Positions 1 through 6,477 are shown, counted from the stretch's first letter. The stretch: DNA of 7,915 nucleotides from Nitrospinota bacterium (GCA_003696125.1 RFHZ01000606.1:1-7915), one strand, 5' to 3'. Notes: a model not told the origin generated them from the letters alone. A program made the numbers and translations.

Positions 1-203
1 ATTACCGCCCTTGCCTCGTAGATGGGGGGAGAGAGGAAAACGAAGAGTCCTGCCAGACCGACAGCAACCAGGAGGATCAAAAGGATCAACCAGCGGCGCT
101 TGAAGAGCGGGTAGAGGAAATCGACCAGGTGGATCTCCTCTTCTTCAGCCAGCCATTCTTGTGGGTATCCATCCCCAGATCTGGCCTTCTGGTCTGTGCT
201 CAT
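1..203 (-). CDS. Wzz/chain-length determinant family protein, N-terminal fragment (runs off left edge)
   Basis: Read on the minus strand, an ATG at 203-201 opens a frame that stays open to the window edge (67 codons seen). The product starts with a polar, acidic cytoplasmic segment of about 23 residues, then IHLVDFLYPLFKRRW (24-38), a hydrophobic membrane helix (about 39-58), and SPPIYEARA just outside it. A short N-tail, 'hxLxDhhxxLxrrW', one membrane segment and then a 'Y.A.A' motif is the standard beginning of Wzz/GNVR proteins. These are inner-membrane proteins whose periplasmic coiled coil sets the length of O-antigen, exopolysaccharide or capsule chains, sometimes fused to a tyrosine kinase. 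The purine-rich AAAAGGGG about 12 bases upstream may be the ribosome site. The gene diverges from the DUF72 gene and probably heads a polysaccharide cluster to the left (inference). The rest of the protein, including any kinase domain, is not visible. Confidence 0.72.
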   Translation of the reverse strand, partial: MSTDQKARSGDGYPQEWLAEEEEIHLVDFLYPLFKRRWLILLILLVAVGLAGLFVFLSPPIYEARAV

Positions 204-285
204 ACCCCCATCGCCCCTTTTGCTCGACTCGATCCTGGCGCTTTGCCCTGCCGGATCAGCATGTTATCCGCTTTTTCCCCTGCTC

Positions 286-314
286 AATATACAGCAGTCA
301 TTCCTTCTTTGCAA
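286..314 (-). promoter_or_regulatory. Predicted sigma70-type promoter for the Wzz-like gene
   Basis: On the minus strand TTGCAA (314-309) is followed after exactly 17 bases by TATATT (291-286). These match the -35 and -10 consensus at 4/6 and 5/6. Transcription would start near 279, leaving a leader of about 75 bases before the ATG at 203. This is a sequence match only. The 17-base spacing and position in a divergent intergenic region favour it. Confidence 0.4.
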
Positions 315-496
315 GTCTGGACCCAGGAAAAAAGAGATAGGGCTTCCTCAGGGAAAGGGGTGGCTTCTCGCTCGCAAATCGGGTACACTTAGATGGTTAC
401 CAGTACCTGAGCGTTTTCTGGCCAGTCATTACCGGAAAGGCCTTTCTCTGTCAGACCCGGAGAGAACGGCTAAGAGAGCAAGAGACCGGCGAAACG

Positions 497-1264
497 ATGG
501 GCGGCACAGGTCAATACTACCTTGGAACCTCGGGCTGGGTCTATGCCCACTGGAAGGGGCGGTTTTATCCGGAGACATTGCCGCAAAAGGAGTATCTCCG
601 CTACTACAGCCAGGCCTTTCGCACTACCGAGATCAACGCCTCCTTCTATCATCTCCCCCGTCCCCAGACCTTTACCCGCTGGGCGGAACAGGTCCCGGAA
701 GGGTTTCGCTTTGCGGTCAAGGCCAGCCGCCTCATCACCCATGTAAGACGCTTACACAATGTAGAGGAGCCGTGGGATCGCTTCCTTCACCATGCCTGTC
801 ATCTCGGGTCCAAGCTGGGACCGGTACTGCTGCAGTTCCCTCCCGGCTTTAAACAGGACCTCTCCCGCCTGGAGAGCCTCTTCCAGCAGACGATGCACCT
901 CAGGGGAGCGTGTGAGCTCTCCTCTCTACAACTGGTCTGCGAGTTTCGCCATACTTCCTGGTTCACCGAACCGGTCTATACCCTGCTCAAGACCTATGGG
1001 GTGGCGCTATGCATTGCCGACTCCCCCCGCTATCCCCGGGAAGAGGTCATTACGGCTCCTTTTACCTATTTCCGCTATCATGGACGCGAACAGCTCTTTG
1101 CCTCGAGCTATTCAGACCAGGAACTCGAGAGAGAAGCCGCAAAGATTCGTCGCTATCTACAGGAGGGATTGACCGTATACATCTACTTTAATAACGATGC
1201 CCAGGGCTATGCCTTAGCCAATGCCCGCACCCTGGAGCGTTTTCTCTCTGCTCCCACTCTGTAA
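497..1264 (+). CDS. DUF72 (YecE-like) family protein
   Basis: A full-length DUF72 protein of 255 residues, the usual family size. Family hallmarks appear in order: GTSGWVYAHWKGRFYP (10-25), EINASFYHLPRP (45-56), RFAVKASRLITH (71-82), LGPVLLQFPP (107-116), CEFRHTSW (148-155), the ALCIADSP/RYP strand (170-180), TYFRYHGRE (190-198) and VYIYFNNDAQGYALANA (227-243). Known structures of the family are TIM barrels. The biochemical role is not settled, and a phosphoesterase or endonuclease-like activity has been suggested because of the barrel's similarity to xylose isomerase/AP-endonuclease folds. The protein has no signal peptide, so it should be cytosolic. The frame is open back to a stop at 338, but that stretch contains no ATG, GTG or TTG, so ATG 497 is the only usable start, although its ribosome site (GAGAGCAAGAG) is poor. 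An exported PQQ-type dehydrogenase follows after 80 bases; co-transcription is possible, but a shared function is not evident. Confidence 0.93.
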   Translation: MGGTGQYYLGTSGWVYAHWKGRFYPETLPQKEYLRYYSQAFRTTEINASFYHLPRPQTFTRWAEQVPEGFRFAVKASRLITHVRRLHNVEEPWDRFLHHACHLGSKLGPVLLQFPPGFKQDLSRLESLFQQTMHLRGACELSSLQLVCEFRHTSWFTEPVYTLLKTYGVALCIADSPRYPREEVITAPFTYFRYHGREQLFASSYSDQELEREAAKIRRYLQEGLTVYIYFNNDAQGYALANARTLERFLSAPTL

Positions 1265-1344
1265 ACAGATCTTCTGGAGGTCCAGGCCAGGGACAGGGAG
1301 TTTCTATTACCTTAGGACGACCCAGAGAGCAAAAGGAGCCCCAG

Positions 1345-2880
1345 ATGGACACTACAGGTCAAAACCCATCAACGGTATACCGGCAAGGGAGAGGGAAGCC
1401 CGTCTTCTGGTTCCTGCCAGGACTCGTCATGCTGCTTCTCTTCAGCCTTGGTACAGGACAGGCGGCCACCATCGATCTCGAGCCTCTGGTTACAGGGCTG
1501 GCTCGACCCGTTGCCATTGCCCATGCCGGTGACGGCTCAGCTCGTCTTTTCCTTGTCCTGCAAGAGGGGCAGGTCCTCATTTATGACGGCACAGAGGTCT
1601 TACCCACCCCCTTCCTGGATATTGCTCCCCTGGTCTCCTGCTGCGGGGAACGGGGACTGTTAGGTATCGCCTTTCCTCCTCATTACCGGAGCAGTGGTTT
1701 CTTCTTCGTCAACTATACGAATACGGCCGGCAATACGGTAATCGCTCGCTATAGGGTCTCTGCCGACCCCAACGTGGCTGATCCCGCCTCTGCCACCATT
1801 CTCCTCACCATCCCCCAGCCCTTTGCCAACCATAACGGCGGGCAGTTGCAGTTCGGTCCAGACGGATACCTCTACATCGGCACCGGGGATGGAGGGGCAG
1901 CAGGGGATCCCCAGAACAACGCCCAGAACCTGGGGAACCTGCTGGGAAAGCTGTTACGTATCGATGTCGATAACGGAGAACCCTATACGATTCCCCCCGA
2001 TAACCCCTTTGTGGGGAAAGCGGGGGCACGAGAGGAGATCTGGGCTTTCGGGTTACGAAATCCCTGGCGTTTCAGCTTTGATCGTCTCACCGGTGATCTG
2101 TTCATCGCCGACGTGGGTCAGGACAGGTGGGAAGAGGTGGACTGGCAACCAGCCACCAGTCCGGGGGGAGAGAACTACGGCTGGCGGCGCATGGAGGGGA
2201 AGCATTGCTTTCTCCCTTCTACAAACTGTAACGACGGCACGCTCACCTTGCCCATCCTCGAATACTCTCACGAGCAGGGATGCTCGATTATCGGGGGATA
2301 CCGGTATCGAGGCTCCCAGATCCCCTGGCACTATGGAACGTACTTCTACGCCGATTACTGCTCCGGCCGGATCTGGGGAGCCAGAGAGGAGAAAAGCGGG
2401 CGCTGGACCTCCACCCTGCTCTTGGAAACCGGCCTTTCCATCAGCACCTTTGGCCAAGACGAAAAGGGAGAACTCTACCTGGCGCATTACAGCGAGTCTG
2501 ATGGGACTCTCTACCGTCTCAAGGGGAAGGCTCCCCTTCCCCCCCTCTGTAATATCCAGATGAGTCAACCCACTTACAGGGACGGGGATACCGTTACCGC
2601 ATCGGTGGTGCAAATAGCCAATCCAGGCCCCTCCCCCCTGGCAGTAGAGATCAAGGTCTGGCTCGAATCCCCGGCTTCCGAGCTGTTTTCCGTGCTGAAT
2701 AGAGGGGCAGATGGTTCCCTGTTGCTCCCCCCTGAAACGGAGAAGGATTTTGGCCCGGTCTCCCTGTTCCGGGTAAGACCTGCGTTTGCCCGTGGAGAAT
2801 ATGCGTTGAACTGTCGAGTCTTACATCCCATCACCGGTGCCACCCTGGTGCTTGACCAGAACCGCTTTTCCCTGCAATGA
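1345..2880 (+). CDS. Exported PQQ-dependent aldose sugar dehydrogenase-like protein with C-terminal beta domain
   Basis: A 511-residue protein with a likely signal peptide: a basic stretch, then a hydrophobic core (about 20-36) ending GQA-A, cleavage near 40/41. Residues about 42-393 form the six-bladed propeller of the soluble glucose/aldose dehydrogenase (GSDH) family. Typical motifs are GLARPVAIA (51-59), GERGLLGIAFPP (101-112), NHNGGQLQFGPDGYLYIGTG (162-181) with the presumed catalytic base His163, GLRNPWRFSFD (236-246) with the PQQ-contacting Arg238, ENYGW (276-280), IIGGYRYRG (315-323) and YFYADYCSGRIW (333-344). Homologues oxidise aldoses in the periplasm using PQQ and calcium, but distant members have unknown substrates, so the reaction is family-based inference. 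Residues about 401-511 are an added beta-rich, CARDB/Ig-like domain. The eight cysteines (99, 100, 288, 295, 313, 339, 402, 490) could form disulfides in the exported protein. AAGGAG lies six bases before the ATG. No PQQ synthesis gene is nearby. Confidence 0.88.
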   Translation: MDTTGQNPSTVYRQGRGKPVFWFLPGLVMLLLFSLGTGQAATIDLEPLVTGLARPVAIAHAGDGSARLFLVLQEGQVLIYDGTEVLPTPFLDIAPLVSCCGERGLLGIAFPPHYRSSGFFFVNYTNTAGNTVIARYRVSADPNVADPASATILLTIPQPFANHNGGQLQFGPDGYLYIGTGDGGAAGDPQNNAQNLGNLLGKLLRIDVDNGEPYTIPPDNPFVGKAGAREEIWAFGLRNPWRFSFDRLTGDLFIADVGQDRWEEVDWQPATSPGGENYGWRRMEGKHCFLPSTNCNDGTLTLPILEYSHEQGCSIIGGYRYRGSQIPWHYGTYFYADYCSGRIWGAREEKSGRWTSTLLLETGLSISTFGQDEKGELYLAHYSESDGTLYRLKGKAPLPPLCNIQMSQPTYRDGDTVTASVVQIANPGPSPLAVEIKVWLESPASELFSVLNRGADGSLLLPPETEKDFGPVSLFRVRPAFARGEYALNCRVLHPITGATLVLDQNRFSLQ

Positions 2881-2939
2881 GCCTGGGGAAGACGCCGGAA
2901 GAGGTTGAGGATTTACCAAGGCGCTCTCCAGGGTTTTGC

Positions 2940-2968
2940 TTGACTTTTCCTGTGGAATTCCCTATACG
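2940..2968 (+). promoter_or_regulatory. Predicted sigma70-type promoter for the adenosine-kinase/nurA cluster
   Basis: TTGACT (2940-2945) and TATACG (2963-2968) are separated by 17 bases, matching the -35 at 5/6 and the -10 at 4/6. The site lies in the 156-base gap after the dehydrogenase gene and would start transcription near 2975, about 60 bases before ATG 3037. It would make the kinase gene the first of a three-gene unit. No obvious terminator for the dehydrogenase gene is seen in the gap, so read-through is also possible. Confidence 0.45.
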
Positions 2969-3036
2969 TAGACGCAGAGAATACGTTTTCCATCTCGTGC
3001 CATGGCGTAACCTTTGGGAGCAAGAAGGAGAGGGGT

Positions 3037-3519
3037 ATGGAGCTGATTACGGTCAAGATCGAAAAGCCGGAAGAGCTGAACCTGATCCTGGGACAGTCTC
3101 ACTTCATCAAGACGGTGGAAGATCTTCACGAAGCCCTGGTCAATACGGTACCGGGCATCCAGTTTGGTCTTGCCTTTTGCGAATCCTCGGGCCCCTGCCT
3201 GGTGCGGTCCAGCGGTACCAACGAGGAGTTGATCTCCCTGGCGCAAAAGAATGCCTATGCCCTGAGCGCCGGTCATAGCTTCATCATCCTGCTCAAAGAC
3301 TCCTACCCGATCAACGTGCTCAACGCGATCAAGAATGTGCCGGAGGTCTGCCGTATCTTCTGTGCCACGGCCAATCCGGTCGAGGTGGTGCTGGCAGAGA
3401 CGGAGCAGGGGAGGGGAATCCTGGGTGTGATCGACGGGCTCAAGAGTAAAGGGATAGAGACCGCCGAGGATGTGGCCGAGCGGAAGGCCTTCTTACGGAA
3501 GATCGGGTACAAGCTGTAG
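3037..3519 (+). CDS. Adenosine-specific kinase family protein (PF04008)
   Basis: A complete 160-residue protein, the normal family length, matching it along nearly its whole extent. The highly conserved blocks are [16 protein letters not shown] (19-34), [20 protein letters not shown] (43-62), [15 protein letters not shown] (72-86), [17 protein letters not shown] (89-105), [10 protein letters not shown] (108-117), [10 protein letters not shown] (125-134) and the C-terminal RKIGYKL. The family name comes from archaeal members reported to bind and phosphorylate adenosine; it is unrelated in sequence to ribokinase-type adenosine kinases and lacks a Walker P-loop. It is found chiefly in archaea and in thermophilic or deep-branching bacteria, so its presence hints at lifestyle or old gene transfer (inference). 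The start is firm: GAAGGAGAGG ends about three bases before ATG 3037. nurA follows after 57 bases, probably in the same transcript. A link between nucleoside salvage and DNA-end processing is not established. Confidence 0.93.
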   Translation: MELITVKIEKPEELNLILGQSHFIKTVEDLHEALVNTVPGIQFGLAFCESSGPCLVRSSGTNEELISLAQKNAYALSAGHSFIILLKDSYPINVLNAIKNVPEVCRIFCATANPVEVVLAETEQGRGILGVIDGLKSKGIETAEDVAERKAFLRKIGYKL

Positions 3520-3576
3520 AAGAGGCAGAAGGCCTCCAGGGAGTACCGGGGAGAGGGAAGAGGAGAGGGAGCAGGG

Positions 3577-4746
3577 ATGCTCTATCGTGAGAAGGTACTC
3601 GAGGCGTTGGAGAAAAAACGGGAGGATTTCTCTACTTACAACAGCGAATATCGTGATGAAGCCGCCCTTTATACCAGAGCCTTAAAAGAACTGCAAACCC
3701 TCCCCTGGGAGGCCTGGCAGGGAAGACTCCAGTCTGACCCCTGGCCGGGTGCTCTGCCCAGTCCAGAGGTGGCCGAATACCGGAGCCTGCACATCCCTTT
3801 TACCCCCCGCTGGCAGAGTCACCAGGAGGCACGGGACTGGGCTTACCAGACCATCTGTGCCACCCCGACCTTTGCCGTGGATGGAAGCCAGATCCTCCCC
3901 AGCAAGGACTTTTCCGTCCCTGTGGCCCTGATTCAGGTCGCCTGGTTTGAAAACCGGCACCTGCCGACCGGAGAATACGTCAAAGAGAACCGGGTAGAAA
4001 TCAGGACTCCCCGGGAAATCATGGCCCTGGAAGGAGGGGAACGACTCTTTTCCGAAGCGACCATCAGCCTGCACCGCTTTCAGATGGAAGTGGAAGTGCT
4101 GCAGGAGTATATCACGACGCACAGTCGCGATCCGCTGCCGGTGGTGTTCCTGGATGGTTCGCTTATCGTCTCCTTTGCCGAACGGTTGTCCGACGAGTAC
4201 CGGAACGGGTATGTGCAGGCCATCCTGCGACTCCTGCGCACGGCAGCAGAGGCCCGGGTCCCTCTGGTCGGGTACATCGATACCACCTATGCGCGGGATC
4301 TGGTCGAGATGTTGACCCTGGTCGGCGATCTGCCTCCGGCCACCTCCATACATGATGCCATCCTGGTCGGCCGGAACTTTTCCTGGGGGGATCGTACCCC
4401 GTTCTTCTACTGCCGGCGCAAAGGGATCCTCTCGCACTACGAAGACCAGGCCCATGCCCTCGGGTTTCTCTATCTCAAGACCACCCGCCATCTCCCCCCG
4501 GCCCGTCTGGAGATTCCCTGTTGGGTATATGAAGCAGGACTCCTCCCCTGGGTGGTCGATATCGTGCGGGCCGACCTGGTCATCGGGAATGGGTATCCGT
4601 ACACCATTGAGACCGCCGATGCTGCCGCGGTGTTGACCGGCCAGGATCGAGAGCACTTCTATCGTCTCTTCCAGGAGTTTTTGGAGAGAGAAGGCATCCC
4701 TCTTCGCATCTCGCGCAAAGCGGTCAGTAAAATCAGGAGGCGGTAA
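3577..4746 (+). CDS. nurA: NurA-family nuclease (DNA double-strand break end resection)
   Basis: A 389-residue NurA-domain protein. The amino end (1-50) is helical and charged. The nuclease core starts at FAVDGSQILPS (99-109), which carries the metal-binding Asp102 of motif I, followed by VVFLDGSLI (189-197, Asp193), the VGYIDTTYARDLVEML helix (231-246) and the C-terminal GYPYTIETADAAAVL block (339-353, Asp348) typical of the family. NurA is a Mn-dependent, RNase H-like 5'-3' exonuclease/endonuclease that in archaea forms a complex with the HerA translocase and resects DNA ends together with Mre11-Rad50. Here the next gene encodes a HAS-barrel protein, two bases after the stop, with its ribosome site inside the 3' end of nurA. 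No HerA, Mre11 or Rad50 gene is in view. A purine-rich AGGAGAGGG sits seven bases before the ATG. The family call is secure; bacterial partners and exact role are inferred. Confidence 0.9.
   Translation: MLYREKVLEALEKKREDFSTYNSEYRDEAALYTRALKELQTLPWEAWQGRLQSDPWPGALPSPEVAEYRSLHIPFTPRWQSHQEARDWAYQTICATPTFAVDGSQILPSKDFSVPVALIQVAWFENRHLPTGEYVKENRVEIRTPREIMALEGGERLFSEATISLHRFQMEVEVLQEYITTHSRDPLPVVFLDGSLIVSFAERLSDEYRNGYVQAILRLLRTAAEARVPLVGYIDTTYARDLVEMLTLVGDLPPATSIHDAILVGRNFSWGDRTPFFYCRRKGILSHYEDQAHALGFLYLKTTRHLPPARLEIPCWVYEAGLLPWVVDIVRADLVIGNGYPYTIETADAAAVLTGQDREHFYRLFQEFLEREGIPLRISRKAVSKIRRR
4735..4740 (+). promoter_or_regulatory. Ribosome binding site deciding the GTG start of the HAS-barrel gene
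   Basis: A perfect AGGAGG lies within the last codons of nurA, eight bases before GTG 4749. It supports the GTG start and implies translational coupling of the two genes. Confidence 0.75.
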
Positions 4747-4748
4747 CA

Positions 4749-5324
4749 GTGATCATCGGGAAGATCGTGAAATCAAACTCCCATATCGACTATCTCTGCC
4801 GTATCCTGGACCGGCTGGAGACGGCCGATCCTCCTCAACCGCACGACTACGCCTTTGGCCAGTTTGTCCGCATCGGTACCGAGACGGTCGGTATCATCTA
4901 CGATTCCCAGCTCATCAATCCCGACTACGGGAACTACGGTCCTCGTCTCACCACCCCTCCCGAGCAGAATGCGGTCTTCAGCCCAGATTATCTGAACGAA
5001 CAGGCCACCCTGGTCGGTATTCTCCTGCTCGGCTGGCTCGAGGGATCGATAGGGATTCACCGTGTTCCCCGCTACGTCATCCCGATCAACACCGAGGTCG
5101 AGACCATGGATGAGGAGGCGATCCGCCGTTTTCATTCCGATCAGGACCAGGAATTCCAGCTCCATTACTACTCGCATATCCTCACCCATGCCGGGCCGAT
5201 CGGGATCCAGCTCCTCTTGACCGTCATCGAACAGCTTGGTAGACTCTTCACCGAAGCGAGCGCAAGCCTGCAGATTCTCCAGGATACCCTGAGCTGGCAA
5301 CTTACCTTAAGTCAGATACGCTGA
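4749..5324 (+). CDS. HAS-barrel (HerA N-terminal-like) domain protein partnered with NurA
   Basis: A 191-residue protein beginning IIGKIVKSNSHIDYLCRI (2-19), then FGQFVRIGTETVGIIYDSQL (36-55). This pattern, a short 'G.V....s....' strand, a 'G.FV.I' turn and a 'vGiI.ds.l' strand, is that of the small beta barrel at the front of HerA and related ATPases (the HerA-ATP synthase, or HAS, barrel). Residues 85-115 include a hydrophobic strand (LVGILLLGWL) and VPRYVIPINTEV; the rest is mostly helical. There is no Walker A (GxxxxGK[ST]) or Walker B, so this is not a complete HerA. In archaeal complexes the HAS barrel region is where HerA docks on NurA, so a NurA-binding adaptor is a reasonable guess (inference). 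The GTG start is fixed by AGGAGG at 4735-4740 and lies two bases after the nurA stop. The domain name is less sure than the pairing with nurA; it could be a lineage-specific subunit only resembling the barrel. Confidence 0.68.
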   Translation: MIIGKIVKSNSHIDYLCRILDRLETADPPQPHDYAFGQFVRIGTETVGIIYDSQLINPDYGNYGPRLTTPPEQNAVFSPDYLNEQATLVGILLLGWLEGSIGIHRVPRYVIPINTEVETMDEEAIRRFHSDQDQEFQLHYYSHILTHAGPIGIQLLLTVIEQLGRLFTEASASLQILQDTLSWQLTLSQIR

Positions 5325-5359
5325 TGACGGCCTGTCTCTCCTCTCCGGGCCGATCTACA

Positions 5360-5551
5360 TCACCTGGCCCCGTTGGTTATCGGCGCTAAGAACTGCTCTT
5401 TCGTCAACCAGGGAGCAATCTTCTGCACCTTTTGCAGCACCCAGGCCTTCTCCTCTTCTGTCTTTGCTGCCATGTACCGTCTTCTCAACTTGGCCAGTTT
5501 GGCCCTTCGGGTACGACGTCTCCGCAGTTCCGCCTGTCGAGGTATCGGCAT
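5360..5551 (-). CDS. Small, highly basic conserved-looking protein of unknown function (63 aa)
   Basis: I do not recognise a named function. The 63-residue product starts MPIPRQAELRRRRTRRAKLA, is dominated by Arg and Lys through residue 30 (KLRRRYMAAK), and then turns amphipathic: TEEEKAWVLQKVQKIAPWLT (31-50), KEQFLAPI (51-58). The regular heptad-like charge pattern predicts one or two helices, and the basic N-terminus suggests nucleic-acid or ribosome binding (inference). In favour of a real gene: coherent amphipathic composition, an AAAGGAGG (minus strand, 5573-5566) before the ATG, and an opposing frame with no meaningful protein. The spacing of that ribosome site (14 bases, or 11 if GGAG in GGGAGAAG is used) is long. 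It converges on the HAS-barrel gene with 35 bases between the stops, and its leader carries the heptanucleotide array that ends next to the ribosome site. Confidence 0.62.
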   Translation of the reverse strand: MPIPRQAELRRRRTRRAKLAKLRRRYMAAKTEEEKAWVLQKVQKIAPWLTKEQFLAPITNGAR

Positions 5552-5574
5552 AACCTGTGCTTCTCCCTCCTTTC

Positions 5575-5651
5575 GAGTAATGAGTAACGAGTAATGAGTA
5601 ATGAGTAATGAGTAATGAGTGATGAGTGATGAGGACTGAGGACTGAGTAAA
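5575..5651. repeat. Heptanucleotide tandem array, 11 units of GAGTAAT-type
   Basis: Eleven contiguous 7-base units with no gaps on the plus strand: GAGTAAT, GAGTAAC, GAGTAAT four times, GAGTGAT twice, GAGGACT twice and GAGTAAA. On the minus strand this reads ATTACTC/ATCACTC/AGTCCTC. Variants are grouped in pairs or runs, which suggests growth by local duplication and drift. The array sits one base from the ribosome site of the 63-residue gene on the minus strand, so it lies in that gene's leader or promoter. Similar ACTCATT-type low-complexity spacers are familiar from many environmental bacterial genomes (general knowledge). The reading frames crossing it (LITHHSLLITHYS) are artefacts of the repeat. 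Confidence 0.95.
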
Positions 5652-5658
5652 TAAACCC

Positions 5659-5725
5659 TGTGTGCCTCTGTGCCTGGTTTTTCGTGCCTTTGTACCTCTG
5701 TGCCTCCGTGTCCTCCGTGGTGAAT
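5659..5725. repeat. Degenerate 8-9 base tandem array, minus-strand CACAGAGG / CACGGAGGA type
   Basis: Just beyond the heptanucleotide array, the plus strand shows imperfect repeats of TGTGCCTC, TGTACCTC and CGTGTCCTC spaced about nine bases apart, interrupted by a short GGTTTTTCG stretch. On the minus strand this reads CCACGGAGGACACGGAGGC, then CACAGAGG, a motif that recurs between genes in many unrelated environmental bacteria (general knowledge). It occupies the gap between the PhoU-family stop (5741) and the first array. The boundaries are approximate because the units decay at both ends. Confidence 0.8.
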
Positions 5726-5740
5726 CCTTCTTTGGTGCCT

Positions 5741-6370
5741 TTACCTGCCCCCTGCTGCCAGCTCCTGCGCTATCTGCCGGGTATGCCACTCGATCCCCCG
5801 CAGATCGTCCAGAATGGCCAGATAGATGGAAGAGGCTTTCGGCATACAGACCCCTTCGATCAGCCGCTGCTGATGCACAGAGGCGTACTCGTTCACCAGC
5901 TCCTCATAGTGTCGCCCTTCTTCCAGGATATGACGGATCAGGACGCGATTCTTCGTAACCAGCACGTCGTGAATACACTCCAACAGCTCGGTTGCCTTCT
6001 CGAAGAGGGTGTTGATCTCGCCTATGGCCCGTTCACTGAACAGGATCCCTTCTGCCAGCACAGACTCCAGGGCCCGGATCAAGAGTTCGACATTGTCACC
6101 GATCCGCTCCAGGTGAAGCGGAGCAAAGAAGAGCTCCTGCTCCTCTGCGAGAAAACCGCTCTGGTCAGACAACTCCTTGACCACCTTTTCCGTCAAGACC
6201 TTCTCCCGCTGGTGGATCTCCTGGCAGAGCTGTTTCGCCTGTTGAAGCGACTCCATGTCCTGTCTACGAAATCCCTGCCAGACGAGCTTGAGCACCTCTA
6301 GCGTCTGCTGGCACATAGAGAGCACTTCGTTACGAAGCGTTTCGAGGTCCCAGGGTATTCCCTCCGTCAT
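5741..6370 (-). CDS. PhoU-family protein
   Basis: A 209-residue, almost wholly helical protein. The two marks of PhoU three-helix bundles are HLERIGDNVELLIRALES (86-103), with the E..R.GD metal-binding signature, and SSIYLAILDDLRGIEWHTRQ (180-199), the second-bundle counterpart. PhoU proteins bind iron or manganese clusters and regulate phosphate uptake through PstB and PhoR; similar domains pair with Na/phosphate cotransporters or Pit permeases. No transporter or two-component gene is adjacent, so its partner is unknown. Start choice: the frame extends to ATG 6451, but neither that ATG nor one at 6412 has a ribosome site. ATG 6370 has AAGGGGG about five bases upstream and begins just before the first helix, so I prefer it. 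A promoter at 6478-6506 would then give a leader of about 100 bases with a small hairpin (6417-6430). Confidence 0.82.
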   Translation of the reverse strand: MTEGIPWDLETLRNEVLSMCQQTLEVLKLVWQGFRRQDMESLQQAKQLCQEIHQREKVLTEKVVKELSDQSGFLAEEQELFFAPLHLERIGDNVELLIRALESVLAEGILFSERAIGEINTLFEKATELLECIHDVLVTKNRVLIRHILEEGRHYEELVNEYASVHQQRLIEGVCMPKASSIYLAILDDLRGIEWHTRQIAQELAAGGR

Positions 6371-6416
6371 GATGGCCCCCTTGGCATCAGGTTGTATTCC
6401 CCGGCTCTCCATATAC

Positions 6417-6430
6417 GACGGAAAGCCGTC
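6417..6430 (-). other. Small hairpin in the leader of the PhoU-family gene
   Basis: GACGG and CCGTC form a 5-bp stem around a 4-base loop, between the predicted promoter and the preferred start at 6370. If the longer start at 6451 were used, this would be coding. Too small to assign a function. Confidence 0.25.
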
Positions 6431-6477
6431 TCTCCCTGTAACTCTTTCCATTTGCTGTTTGTGGCTAAGCGCCAGCT

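Noticed and set aside
196-852. 218-codon plus frame across the intergenic region and the DUF72 gene
   Set aside because: Its second half is an out-of-frame reading of DUF72 and its first half covers the divergent promoter region.
2877-3278. 133-codon plus frame overlapping the dehydrogenase stop and the adenosine-kinase gene
   Set aside because: Most of it is out of frame with the highly conserved kinase and it has no ribosome site of its own or recognisable motif.
3682-4656. Minus-strand open frame of 324 codons opposite nurA
   Set aside because: The plus strand encodes all NurA motifs here. The minus frame is a shadow caused by codon bias, with Gly/Pro-rich, unpatterned sequence.
5325-5359. 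Possible bidirectional terminator between the convergent HAS-barrel and small basic genes
   Set aside because: Only a 5-bp CGGCC/GGCCG stem with a 14-base loop and no T-run on either strand.
5575-5725. Possible CRISPR array
   Set aside because: Units are 7-9 bases and contiguous, with no unique spacers of 30-40 bases and no cas genes.
5355-5789. Minus-strand 144-codon frame reading through both tandem arrays
   Set aside because: Its middle is a literal translation of the repeats (LITHHSLLITHYS, RRTRRHRGT) and it overlaps the better-supported 63-residue gene and the PhoU-family 3' end.
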